Below, piece after piece: positions 27,170 through 34,750 of a DNA stretch of 64,000 nucleotides. The position numbers and the translations under genes were made by a program. Source of the DNA: Streptomyces sp. NL15-2K (GTDB taxonomy: Bacteria > Actinomycetota > Actinomycetes > Streptomycetales > Streptomycetaceae); assembly GCF_030551255.1 (NCBI RefSeq), contig NZ_CP130630.1, positions 2,337,501-2,401,500 on the forward strand, in the 5' to 3' direction. The notes under the pieces were generated by a model. That model did not search any database. It was not told where the DNA came from and worked only from the letters and a program-made list of their open reading frames with translations. Within the stretch, counting starts at the first letter, position 1; each line of letters begins with the position of its first letter.

Positions 27170-28147
27170 ATGGAGACGAGCACCGAGGGCCCCGCGGAGG
27201 CCCACAGCGGCAGTAGCGCACCGGCGGATCCGCCGGGCGGGGCCGAGCCGACGGCGGCGGGGGATGCGGCGGCCGTGACCGAGACCGTCGCCGTCGCCAT
27301 ACCGCCTGCCTCGCTGTCTCCCTCGCGTGCCAGTGACTTCATGCAGTGTCCGCTGCTGTACCGGTTCCGGGTGATCGACCGGCTGCCCGAGAAGCCGAGC
27401 GAGGCGGCGACGCGGGGCACGCTGGTGCACGCGGTCCTGGAGCGGCTCTTCGACGCGCCGGCCGCCGAGCGGACCGCGCCCCGCGCCAAGTCGCTCATCC
27501 CCGGTCAGTGGGACCGGCTCCGGGAGAGCAGGCCGGAGGTCGTGGAGCTGTTCGCCGACGATCCGGAGGGCGAGCGGATGGCGCGCTGGCTCGGCGAGGC
27601 GGAGCGGCTCGTGGAGCGCTGGTTCACGCTGGAGGACCCGACGCGGCTCGAACCGGCGGAGCGCGAGCTGTTCATCGAGGCGGAGCTGGACTCCGGGCTG
27701 AGACTGCGCGGGATCATCGACCGGGTCGACGTGGCGCCCACCGGCGAGGTGCGGATCGTCGACTACAAGACGGGCAAGGCGCCCCGGCCGGAGTACGCCG
27801 AAGGTGCCCTGTTCCAGATGAAGTTCTACGCCCTCGTCGTCTGGCGGCTGAAGGAGGTGATCCCGCGTCGGCTCCAGCTGGTCTATCTGGGCAGCGGTGA
27901 CGTCGTGACGTACGACCCCGTCCTGGCCGATCTGGAGCGCGTCGAGCGCAAGTTGCTCGCGCTGTGGGACGCGATCCGTCTGGCGACCGAGACGGGCGAG
28001 TGGCGGCCCCGCCCGACCAAGCTGTGCGGCTGGTGCGACCACCAGGAACACTGCCCGGAGTTCGGCGGCACTCCCCCGCCCTATCCACTCCCGGTGAGGG
28101 CGGCGCAGTCCGATGGCGTGCCGCAGGGCAGAATGGGCCCGGACTAG
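27170..28147 (+). CDS. RecB-family exonuclease with Fe-S cluster motif
   Basis: A 325-residue PD-(D/E)XK nuclease of the Cas4/AddB-like RecB family, probably acting in DNA repair. Visible elements are FMQCPLLYRFRVID near residue 60, GTLVHAVLERLF (conserved His), LRGIIDRVD and IVDYKTGKAP (catalytic Asp and Lys). The first Cys (MQCPL) with the C-terminal CGWCDHQEHC gives the four cysteines of a 4Fe-4S cluster. The first 40 residues are disordered. No Shine-Dalgarno site is present; a PafBC-type promoter ends 8 nt upstream. The response regulator gene follows after 14 nt. Confidence 0.92.
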   Translation: METSTEGPAEAHSGSSAPADPPGGAEPTAAGDAAAVTETVAVAIPPASLSPSRASDFMQCPLLYRFRVIDRLPEKPSEAATRGTLVHAVLERLFDAPAAERTAPRAKSLIPGQWDRLRESRPEVVELFADDPEGERMARWLGEAERLVERWFTLEDPTRLEPAERELFIEAELDSGLRLRGIIDRVDVAPTGEVRIVDYKTGKAPRPEYAEGALFQMKFYALVVWRLKEVIPRRLQLVYLGSGDVVTYDPVLADLERVERKLLALWDAIRLATETGEWRPRPTKLCGWCDHQEHCPEFGGTPPPYPLPVRAAQSDGVPQGRMGPD

Positions 28148-28161
28148 CGAAGGAGACTCAC

Positions 28162-28833
28162 GTGGCCATCCGCGTCCTACTGGTCGACGACCAGCCGCTG
28201 CTGCGCACCGGCTTCCGCATGATTCTCGAAGCGGAGCAGGACCTCGCGGTCGTCGGCGAGGCCGGCGACGGCCTCCAGGCCCTCGACCAGGTGCGGGCGC
28301 TGCAGCCCGATGTGGTTCTGATGGACATCCGTATGCCGCGGATGGACGGCGTGGAGGCGACCCGGCAGATCACCGGCCCCGGGCGGGACGGCCCGGCCAA
28401 GGTGCTGGTGCTGACCACCTTCGACCTCGACGAGTATGTGGTGGAGGCGTTGAGGGCGGGCGCCAGCGGGTTCCTGCTGAAGGACGCCCCGGCCAACGAA
28501 CTGGTGCAGGCGATCCGGGTGGTGGCCGCGGGCGAGGCGATGCTCGCGCCGAGCATCACGCGCCGGCTGCTCGACAAGTACGCCACGCATCTGCCGTCGG
28601 GCGAGGAGCCGGTGCCGGACACGCTGCACACCCTCACCGAGCGTGAGGTGGAGGTGCTGAAGCTGGTGGCGCGCGGCCTGTCGAACGCGGAGATCGCCGC
28701 GGATCTCTTCGTCAGCGAGACCACCGTCAAGACGCACGTCGGTCACGTCCTGACCAAGCTGGGGCTGCGGGACCGTGTGCAGGCGGCGGTGTACGCGTAT
28801 GAGAGCGGGCTGGTGCGCCCCGGCGCGCAGTAA
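28162..28833 (+). CDS. NarL/FixJ-family response regulator, orphan
   Basis: A 223-residue two-component regulator. The receiver domain (residues 1-120) has VDDQ at the acidic pocket, the phosphorylation site in VVLMDIRMP, Thr in VLTTFD and Lys in LLKDAP. The C-terminal LuxR-type helix-turn-helix reads TEREVEVLKLVARGLSNAEI and SETTVKTHVGHVLTKL. GTG start with AAGGAG 6 nt upstream. It is 14 nt from the RecB-like gene and probably cotranscribed with it. No histidine kinase gene is adjacent; downstream is the IS element. Confidence 0.95.
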   Translation: MAIRVLLVDDQPLLRTGFRMILEAEQDLAVVGEAGDGLQALDQVRALQPDVVLMDIRMPRMDGVEATRQITGPGRDGPAKVLVLTTFDLDEYVVEALRAGASGFLLKDAPANELVQAIRVVAAGEAMLAPSITRRLLDKYATHLPSGEEPVPDTLHTLTEREVEVLKLVARGLSNAEIAADLFVSETTVKTHVGHVLTKLGLRDRVQAAVYAYESGLVRPGAQ

Positions 28834-28891
28834 GAGGTTCGCACCAAGCGGTAAGAGGTTCTACGACGAAGAGGGCGCCCCTTGCCTGGGC

Positions 28892-28915
28892 GGTTTCTAG
28901 GTGTCGTCGCAACAC
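28892..28915 (+). repeat. Left terminal inverted repeat of the IS element
   Basis: Begins GGTTTCTAGGTGTCGTCG and ends CAACAC; pairs with 30165-30188 with mismatches at positions 3, 11 and 17. Confidence 0.8.
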
Positions 28916-28928
28916 GTGGTTGTGTTGA

Positions 28929-30146
28929 TCAGGCGGTGAGCAGTTTATGCAGGCGCTCGGCTGGGGTTTCCCGGCCGAGCGTTTTGCGTGGGCGGCCGTT
29001 CAGCTCGGCGGCGACGGCGTCGAGGTGCTCGCGGGTGTGGACGGCGAGGTCGGTGCCCTTGGGGAAGTACTGCCGGAGCAGGCCGTTGGTGTTCTCGTTC
29101 GAGCCGCGCTGCCAGGGGCTGGCCGGATCGCAGAAGTAGACCGGGACGTCGGTGGCGATGGTGAACGCGCCGTGGCTGCCCATTTCCGAGCCCTGGTCCC
29201 ACGTCAGGGACCGTCGCAGGTGGGACGGCAGGGTCCGGACCGTGGTGACCAGCGCGTCGCGAACGCTCTCGGCGCCGTGGTCGCCGGGCAGATGCAGGAG
29301 CATGACGTAGCGGGTGGCCCGCTCGACCAGGGTACCGATCGCCGACTTTCCGTCCTTGCCGATGATGAGATCGCCCTCCCAGTGCCCGGGGACCGCCCGG
29401 TCCTCGGCTTCGGCCGGACGCTCGCTGATCATGACCATCGGGGTGGCGAACCGGGGCCGGCGCTGCTGGGCCTGGCGGCGAGGTCTGCGCCGGGCGCGTC
29501 CGGTGCGCAGGGCGCGGGCCAGTTCGCGGCGCAGCTCACCCCGGCCCTGGACGTAGAGGGCCTGGTAGACCGTCTCGTGGACCACGTGCATCTCCGGCCG
29601 CTGGGGAAACCGTGCCCGCAGAGCCTGACAGATCTGCTCCGGGCTCCACCGTAGGTCCAGGTGGTCCTGGATGAAGTTGCGCAGCTGCGGGTTCTGGCCG
29701 ATCTTCCCGGGCTTCGGACGGGGCCGGCGGGCATCGGCACGGGCCTGGGCCGCGTGCGGGCGGTACTGGCCGCCCGTCGGGTGACGGTTGCGGCGGATCT
29801 CCCGGCTGACCGTCGACGGGCTGCGGCCCAGCTCCGCGGCTATCGCCCGCACGGTCGCCTTCTCCCGCAGCCGGTCGGCGATGTGAATGCAGTCTTCCTC
29901 GCGCAGGTACCGGGACGGCCCGCAGGGCGCTGCCACCGCGTTGATCGGTGGCAGCGCCTTCCGGTTACCGTATGCCTGACGACCGTTGCGCCACTTCTGG
30001 CCGGTCCGGCGGTCGATCCCGACGATCCGGCACGCTTCCCGGTTGCTCACACCCTGCTGCATGAGCCGGGAGTATGCCTCCCGCTCCCTGGCGAGCTTCT
30101 TCCTGCCCTGAGGCCTCTCCCGGTCCTTACGGATCTCGAAGTCCAT
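28929..30146 (-). CDS. IS30-family transposase
   Basis: A 405-residue DDE transposase. The N-terminal HTH region includes GVSNREACRIVGIDRRTGQKW and a second IS30-type HTH (TVRAIAAELGRSPSTVSREI). The catalytic triad is visible as GHWEGDLIIG (first Asp), LTWDQGSEM (second Asp) and PWQRGSNENTNGLLRQYFP (Glu), which is characteristic of the family. The ATG at 30146 has AAGGGG just upstream; a TTG further upstream lies inside the terminal repeat and is unlikely. The frame is intact. Confidence 0.95.
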   Translation of the reverse strand: MDFEIRKDRERPQGRKKLAREREAYSRLMQQGVSNREACRIVGIDRRTGQKWRNGRQAYGNRKALPPINAVAAPCGPSRYLREEDCIHIADRLREKATVRAIAAELGRSPSTVSREIRRNRHPTGGQYRPHAAQARADARRPRPKPGKIGQNPQLRNFIQDHLDLRWSPEQICQALRARFPQRPEMHVVHETVYQALYVQGRGELRRELARALRTGRARRRPRRQAQQRRPRFATPMVMISERPAEAEDRAVPGHWEGDLIIGKDGKSAIGTLVERATRYVMLLHLPGDHGAESVRDALVTTVRTLPSHLRRSLTWDQGSEMGSHGAFTIATDVPVYFCDPASPWQRGSNENTNGLLRQYFPKGTDLAVHTREHLDAVAAELNGRPRKTLGRETPAERLHKLLTA

Positions 30147-30164
30147 CGCACCCCTTGAACTGGG

Positions 30165-30188
30165 GTGTTGCAACGACTCCTAGAACCC
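30165..30188 (-). repeat. Right terminal inverted repeat of the IS element
   Basis: Read inward on the minus strand it begins GGGTTCTAGGAGTCGTTG and ends CAACAC, matching the left repeat at 21 of 24 positions. Confidence 0.8.
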
Positions 30189-30230
30189 AAGGCCTGCAAG
30201 GGGCGCCCTCGGCGTTCGTACGGCGGTCTG

Positions 30231-31811
30231 TCAGTCCTTGCTGAGTTCCCAGAAGCGGAACACGGTCGAGGCGTCGAGGCAGTACTCCAGGCCGTAGACG
30301 TCGTCGCGGGTGACCGCGTACTGCTTGGCCTGCCAGACGGGCAGGACGGGCAGTTCGTCGGCGACGATGTCCTGGAGCTTGGCGAAGTTCTCGTCGGTCG
30401 CGGAGCGGTCGCTCTGGGCGGCGGTCTGCGGGATGAGCGTGCCGGTGATCGTGTTGTTGGTGTAGTTGTTGCTCAGCACGTTGCCCTTGCCGAAGAAGGG
30501 GGCCGTGAAGTTGTCGGCGTCGGGGTAGTCGGGCACCCAGCCCTTGACGTAGACGCCGTACTTGCCGGCGGCTGTGTCCTGCTCGTACTGGTCGAAGGCC
30601 ACGGACTTCACGTCGGCGTCGAACAGGCCGCTGGCGTTGAGCTGGCCGGCGATCGCCTTCAGCAGGGCGTCGGTGGCCGGGCCGTAGCGGGACGGGGTCG
30701 ACCAGAGGGTCAGCTTCACCTTGTCGGTGATGCCGTCGCTCCGCAGCGCGGCGGCGGCCTTGGCCTTGGAGGGGCGGGCGCCGTAGGTGTCGAAGAAGGC
30801 CGTGTTGTGGCCGGAGATTCCGGCCGGGATGATCGAGTACAGCGGGGTGGCGGTGCCCTGGTAGACGTCCCTGATGAGGGCGTCCCGGTCGAGCAGGTGG
30901 GCGATGGCCTGGCGCACGCCGAGTTGCCCGGCCACCGGGTCGTCCATGTTGAAGACCAGGTGCTGGACCTCGGCGCTGCTGCCCTCGACGACCTCGACGC
31001 CGGAGTTGTCGCCGGTCTTCTCGATGTCGGCGATGTCGTTCGCGCTGAGGCCGCGGTAGGCGATGTCGATCTTCTTGGCGAGCAGGTCCCGCTTCAGGGC
31101 GGACTGGTCGCCGTGGAAGAACTTGAGCGTCACGCCGGTGTTCTGCACGTCGGCGGTGCCCTTGTAGTTGTCGTTGACCGAGAAGACGGCCTCGTCGTCG
31201 GAGAACGACTCCAGCTGGTAGGGGCCGGAGCCGACCGCCTCGCCGTCCTCGCGCAGCCCGTCGGCGTCGTACTGGGTGTGGTCGACGATGGAGCCGGCGC
31301 CGGAGGCGATCTTGCTCGGGAAGGTGGCGTCGGGCGTGTTGAGGCGGAAGACGACCGTCTTCTCGTCCGGCGTCTCGACCTTGTCGAGCATGGGGAACAT
31401 GATCGCGGGGCCGTCGTCGTCGTTGATCTTCAGCATGCGGTCGAAGGAGAACTTGACGTCCTCAGAGGTGAGGTCATCACCGTTGCTGAACTTCAGGCCG
31501 TCCTTCAGGGTGCACTGGTAGACCTGGGCCCGCGTGTCCGTGAAGGAGCACTCCTCGGCGGCCTCCGGCTGGGGTTCCGTGCTGCCCTTGGGGAAGCTCA
31601 GCAGCGACTGGAAGACGTTGTTGAACAACAGCCAGGAGCCGGGGTCGTAGCCGGAGGCGGGGTCGGTGGCCAGGACGTCGTCGGACATCCCCATCACCAC
31701 CGAGGAGCCGCTGCCCCCGGAGCCCCCGGACTCCGTTCCGCAGCCGGTCAACAGGCCGGAGGCCAGCCCCGCCACGATGGGCAGGACCGGCCACTGGTTG
31801 CGCATATTCAC
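30231..31811 (-). CDS. Peptide/nickel-type ABC transporter substrate-binding lipoprotein (copy 1)
   Basis: A 526-residue solute-binding protein of family 5 (DppA/OppA-like). The signal ends in the lipobox LLTGC near residue 24, followed by a Gly/Ser linker. Typical SBP-5 segments include LKDGLKFSNGDDLTSEDVKFSFDR, split over residues 100-125, and VKGWVPDYPDADNF. It is about as similar to the next upstream gene as paralogues, sharing order and many blocks. GTG at 31811; the ATG two codons later is an alternative. No permease or ATPase gene is adjacent, so the transporter partner lies elsewhere or the protein acts as a receptor. Confidence 0.92.
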   Translation of the reverse strand: MNMRNQWPVLPIVAGLASGLLTGCGTESGGSGGSGSSVVMGMSDDVLATDPASGYDPGSWLLFNNVFQSLLSFPKGSTEPQPEAAEECSFTDTRAQVYQCTLKDGLKFSNGDDLTSEDVKFSFDRMLKINDDDGPAIMFPMLDKVETPDEKTVVFRLNTPDATFPSKIASGAGSIVDHTQYDADGLREDGEAVGSGPYQLESFSDDEAVFSVNDNYKGTADVQNTGVTLKFFHGDQSALKRDLLAKKIDIAYRGLSANDIADIEKTGDNSGVEVVEGSSAEVQHLVFNMDDPVAGQLGVRQAIAHLLDRDALIRDVYQGTATPLYSIIPAGISGHNTAFFDTYGARPSKAKAAAALRSDGITDKVKLTLWSTPSRYGPATDALLKAIAGQLNASGLFDADVKSVAFDQYEQDTAAGKYGVYVKGWVPDYPDADNFTAPFFGKGNVLSNNYTNNTITGTLIPQTAAQSDRSATDENFAKLQDIVADELPVLPVWQAKQYAVTRDDVYGLEYCLDASTVFRFWELSKD

Positions 31812-31841
31812 GTGCAGGTGCCTTTGGTCGGTTGTATGGGC

Positions 31842-31869
31842 CCCGGGGCCGCCCCTCCCGGGCCCCGGG
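31842..31869 (-). terminator. Hairpin between the two binding-protein genes
   Basis: CCCGGGGCC (31842-31850) and GGCCCCGGG (31861-31869) form a 9-bp stem with a 10-nt loop directly after the upstream gene's stop codon. It may limit read-through into copy 1. Confidence 0.6.
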
Positions 31870-31881
31870 CAGGGGGAGGTG

Positions 31882-33486
31882 TCAGCCGCTCATTCCGCGG
31901 CCGAGCTCCCACAGCTGAAGCGTCGAGGAGGAGTTGAGGGCGTAGGCCGTGCCCGTGACGTCGTCGCGGGCGGCGACGTACTGCTTGCCCTGCCACAGCG
32001 GCAGCAGCGGGACGTCCTCGGCGACGATGTCCTGAATGTTCGTCAGGCTGCCGACAGCGGACAGCCGGTCGGCCTCGCGGCGGGACTCCGGGATGAGGGT
32101 GTTGCGGATCCGGCTGTTGGCGTAGGGCAGCTTGAGGAAGTTGTCCTTGTCGAGGAACGGCGCGATGTAGCTGTCGGCGTCCGGGAAGTCCGGGAACCAG
32201 CCCATGCCCCAGACCTCGTACTCGCCCTTGCGCTCGGCCGGGACGAAGGTCGCCCAGGGCTCGCCCTTGATGGTGACGTCGAACAGGCCGCTGCCGTTGA
32301 GCTGCTTCTGCAGCAGCTCGAACTCTTCCTTGGTGGCCGAGCCGTAGTGGTCGGTCGTGTAGTGCAGGGTCAGCTTCACCGGTGTGGTGATGTCGGCCCT
32401 GGCCAGGATGGACTTGGCCTTGGTCACGCTCGGGTCGCCGTACTTGTTGAAGAACGAGTTGGAGTGGCCGGTGATGGAGGCCGGGACCATCGAGTACAGC
32501 GGCTCGGCCTGGGAGCCGTAGACCTTGGAGACGAGTTCGCTGCGGTTGACGACCTGGGCCATCGCCTCGCGGACGGCCCTGGACTTCACCGCCGGGGCGC
32601 TGGTGTTGAAGGCCAGGTAGCGGATCTCCAGGCCGGCCACCTCGACGAGGTCGACGGCGCCGCCCGAGGCGTTGGACAGCTTCTGGATCTGGGCCGGCGA
32701 CATCGAGCGGGTCATCAGGTCGATGTCGCCCTTCTCCAGCGCGGTGCCCATGGCGTCGGCGTCCGCGAAGGAGCGCAGCTCGACCTTGTCGTTGTTCACC
32801 TTCAGCGTCCCCTTGTAGTTGGGGTTCTTGGTGAACTGGACATCGACGAGTTCGTCGCCCTTGACGTCGGCGCGCATGGTGTACGGGCCGGAGCCGTCCA
32901 CGTCGAAACCGTCGCGCAGCTTGTTCTTCTCGTAGTCGTCCGGGTTGACGATGCCGGCGACGGGCGTCGACAGCTTGTACGGGAAGGTGGCGTCGGCGGT
33001 CTTGAGGTGGAAGATGACTTCGTTGTCACCCTGCGTCTCGACGGTGTCGATGGTGGAGAGCAGGGCGAACACACCGCTGTCGGACTGGATGGCGCGGGCG
33101 CGGTCGATCGAGTACTTCACGTCCTCGGCGGTGATGGCGTCGCCATTGGCGAACTTCAGGCCGTCACGGAGCTTGCAGGCGTAGCGCTCGTTGCCGGAGT
33201 CGGTGAAGCCGCAGCTCTGGGCCGCCTCGGGGACGGGCTCGCCGTCGCCCTTCGGCTGGATCATCAGGGTCTGCACGGTCTGGCGCAGGATGTTCCAGGT
33301 GCCGACGTCGTAGGCGTAGGCCGGGTCGAGGGGCGCGGGGGCGTCCTTCGAGGCGGTGAACCGGTCCGTGGTGCCGACGACGATCCCGTCGCCGCCGTTG
33401 CTCCCGCTGCCGGACCCGCCGCAGGCGGCGAGCACCGGCGCGAGCAGGCCGATCACGGCCGGCAGCACCAAAGTCTTGCGGTTCAT
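31882..33486 (-). CDS. Peptide/nickel-type ABC transporter substrate-binding lipoprotein (copy 2)
   Basis: A 534-residue family 5 binding lipoprotein. The signal peptide MNRKTLVLPAVIGLLAPVLA is followed by the lipobox cysteine, then a Gly/Ser linker. SBP-5 hallmarks include CKLRDGLKFANGDAITAEDV and GMGWFPDFPDADSYIAPF. It shares the same block order as the downstream gene (YACKLRDGLKFANGD vs YQCTLKDGLKFSNGD; SIVDHTQY vs GIVNPDDY; LPLWQGKQY vs LPVWQAKQY), indicating tandem duplication. The ATG at 33486 gives the clean lipoprotein signal; frames further upstream are not protein-like. Confidence 0.92.
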   Translation of the reverse strand: MNRKTLVLPAVIGLLAPVLAACGGSGSGSNGGDGIVVGTTDRFTASKDAPAPLDPAYAYDVGTWNILRQTVQTLMIQPKGDGEPVPEAAQSCGFTDSGNERYACKLRDGLKFANGDAITAEDVKYSIDRARAIQSDSGVFALLSTIDTVETQGDNEVIFHLKTADATFPYKLSTPVAGIVNPDDYEKNKLRDGFDVDGSGPYTMRADVKGDELVDVQFTKNPNYKGTLKVNNDKVELRSFADADAMGTALEKGDIDLMTRSMSPAQIQKLSNASGGAVDLVEVAGLEIRYLAFNTSAPAVKSRAVREAMAQVVNRSELVSKVYGSQAEPLYSMVPASITGHSNSFFNKYGDPSVTKAKSILARADITTPVKLTLHYTTDHYGSATKEEFELLQKQLNGSGLFDVTIKGEPWATFVPAERKGEYEVWGMGWFPDFPDADSYIAPFLDKDNFLKLPYANSRIRNTLIPESRREADRLSAVGSLTNIQDIVAEDVPLLPLWQGKQYVAARDDVTGTAYALNSSSTLQLWELGRGMSG

Positions 33487-33942
33487 GCTCGAGTTTCTCC
33501 AGAGCTGTCCAGTCCGTGTATCCGGCATGCATGGGTGGTGCGGCGGATCACGGGGTGAGGTCGATGTTCTCGCTAGGAGATTAGTCCGCACCAGCACGAG
33601 GGTTCGCAGTGACCAGAGTTGAGTGGCCATCACACAGCGGAACCGGCCGCGAACGGACGGGAAACCCAAGGGTGGAAGGATTGGTGCAGGCTTTCAGGAA
33701 TCGGGACACAAGGGCACGCCAACTCCCCCCGAAAGAGGGGGATCGGCACACGTCGGCACCCCTGTCGACCCCTGACGGAGTGGGGAACGTCACATACTGA
33801 ACGGTGTGCGGAAGCATCGGAATTCAGCCATCCAGTGCGGTTCGAATTCCCTTGGACACGCCCCGTGGAATTCCCGCCCTATCGCTGCCGCACGCTGCGT
33901 GAACGCCCTGCGCATTTCCGTCATCAAGGCGCCGTCAGATAG
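33487..33942. other. 456-bp region upstream of the binding-protein genes
   Basis: No supportable gene. It should hold the promoter of the minus-strand binding-protein genes, but I see no clear -35/-10 pair. A weak hairpin TCCCCC-N7-GGGGGA lies at 33724-33742. GC content is lower than in the flanking genes near 33780-33940. Confidence 0.4.
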
Positions 33943-34638
33943 TCAAATCGTCAACAGCCCGCGCAGAAATGCCAGGTCGACCTCTTCGAGAGAGGTCACG
34001 ACGGTCCGCCGGTCGGCGGGCGCGATGGGGGCCACGGAGGGCACCGCCACCACATGGCATCCCGCGGCCTCCGCCGCCGCGACGCCGGTCGCGGTGTCCT
34101 CGACGACCGCGCATCTGGCCGGATCCACGCCGAGTCCGGTGGCGGCGAACAGGTACGGGTCGGGATGCGGCTTGGTGCGCGGCACCTCGTCGCCTGCGAC
34201 GGTCACGGCGAAGTACTGAGGGCCGAGGGAGGTGAGCACCCGGTCGATGATGCGCCGGTGCGAGGCGGAGACCAGGGCCGTGGGGATGTCGTGCGCGGCC
34301 AGCTCCGTCAGCAGCCGGGTGGCTCCCGGCATCAGCGGCAGGGCGCGGTCGATGCGGTCCTCGAAGCCCTGGTTGAGCAGCACCGTGAGCTCGGCGAGGG
34401 TGATGTCGGCTCCGGTGGCCTCGATCAGGAACCCCGCGCTGCGGGTCATGGGGCCACCGACCACGACATGTCGCCAGGAGTCGTCGAGGGTGTGGCCCAG
34501 ACCGGCGAAGATCTCGACCTCGACGTCCCACCAGAAGCCTTCGGTGTCCACCAGGGTGCCGTCCATGTCGAGGAGCACGGCTTGCAGGGCGGAGCCTTCG
34601 GCCGTACGGGTTACAGGCGCGGGGACCGTACTGGTCAT
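33943..34638 (-). CDS. HAD-superfamily phosphatase
   Basis: A 231-residue haloacid dehalogenase-like hydrolase of the beta-phosphoglucomutase/GS1 type. Motif I is LLDMDGTLVDTE (nucleophile Asp), motif II Ser in TALVSASH, motif III Lys in PRTKPHPDPYL, and motif IV VVEDTATGV. A helical cap domain lies between motifs I and II. The substrate is unknown. It follows metH by 112 bp, but a strong hairpin lies between them, so it is probably expressed separately. Confidence 0.92.
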   Translation of the reverse strand: MTSTVPAPVTRTAEGSALQAVLLDMDGTLVDTEGFWWDVEVEIFAGLGHTLDDSWRHVVVGGPMTRSAGFLIEATGADITLAELTVLLNQGFEDRIDRALPLMPGATRLLTELAAHDIPTALVSASHRRIIDRVLTSLGPQYFAVTVAGDEVPRTKPHPDPYLFAATGLGVDPARCAVVEDTATGVAAAEAAGCHVVAVPSVAPIAPADRRTVVTSLEEVDLAFLRGLLTI

Positions 34639-34664
34639 CCGGGCACACCTCCTTGAGGGACGAT

Positions 34665-34695
34665 CAGGCCGGTTCCCACATGGGGAACCGGCCTG
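34665..34695 (-). terminator. Terminator after metH
   Basis: A perfect 13-bp stem (CAGGCCGGTTCCC / GGGAACCGGCCTG) with loop ACATG, between the metH stop and the HAD gene. Confidence 0.8.
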
Positions 34696-34750
34696 CGGTG
34701 GACCGACCAGTGTACGACCTATCCGATCAGCGCGCTCTGTGAGACACGCC

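Larger units (their letters stand above)
28889..30191 (-). mobile_element. IS30-family insertion sequence
   Basis: About 1.3 kb with one transposase gene on the minus strand. Imperfect 24-bp terminal inverted repeats (28892-28915 and 30165-30188) match at 21 of 24 positions. A 5-bp sequence GCCTG occurs just outside each end (28884-28888 and 30192-30196) and may include the target duplication. The exact tips are uncertain by about 3 bp because the bases between the inverted repeats and GCCTG do not match. Single intact transposase, so possibly active. Confidence 0.88.
28872..30209. terminator. Terminator hairpin split by the IS30-type insertion
   Basis: The arm AGGGCGCCCCTTGC (28872-28885) lies left of the insertion and its exact complement GCAAGGGGCGCCCT (30196-30209) lies right of it. 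Removing the element and one GCCTG copy restores AGGGCGCCCCTT-GCCTGC-AAGGGGCGCCCT, a perfect 12-bp stem with 6-nt loop. That would have been the shared terminator of the response regulator gene and the convergent peptide-binding protein gene. Confidence 0.8.
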
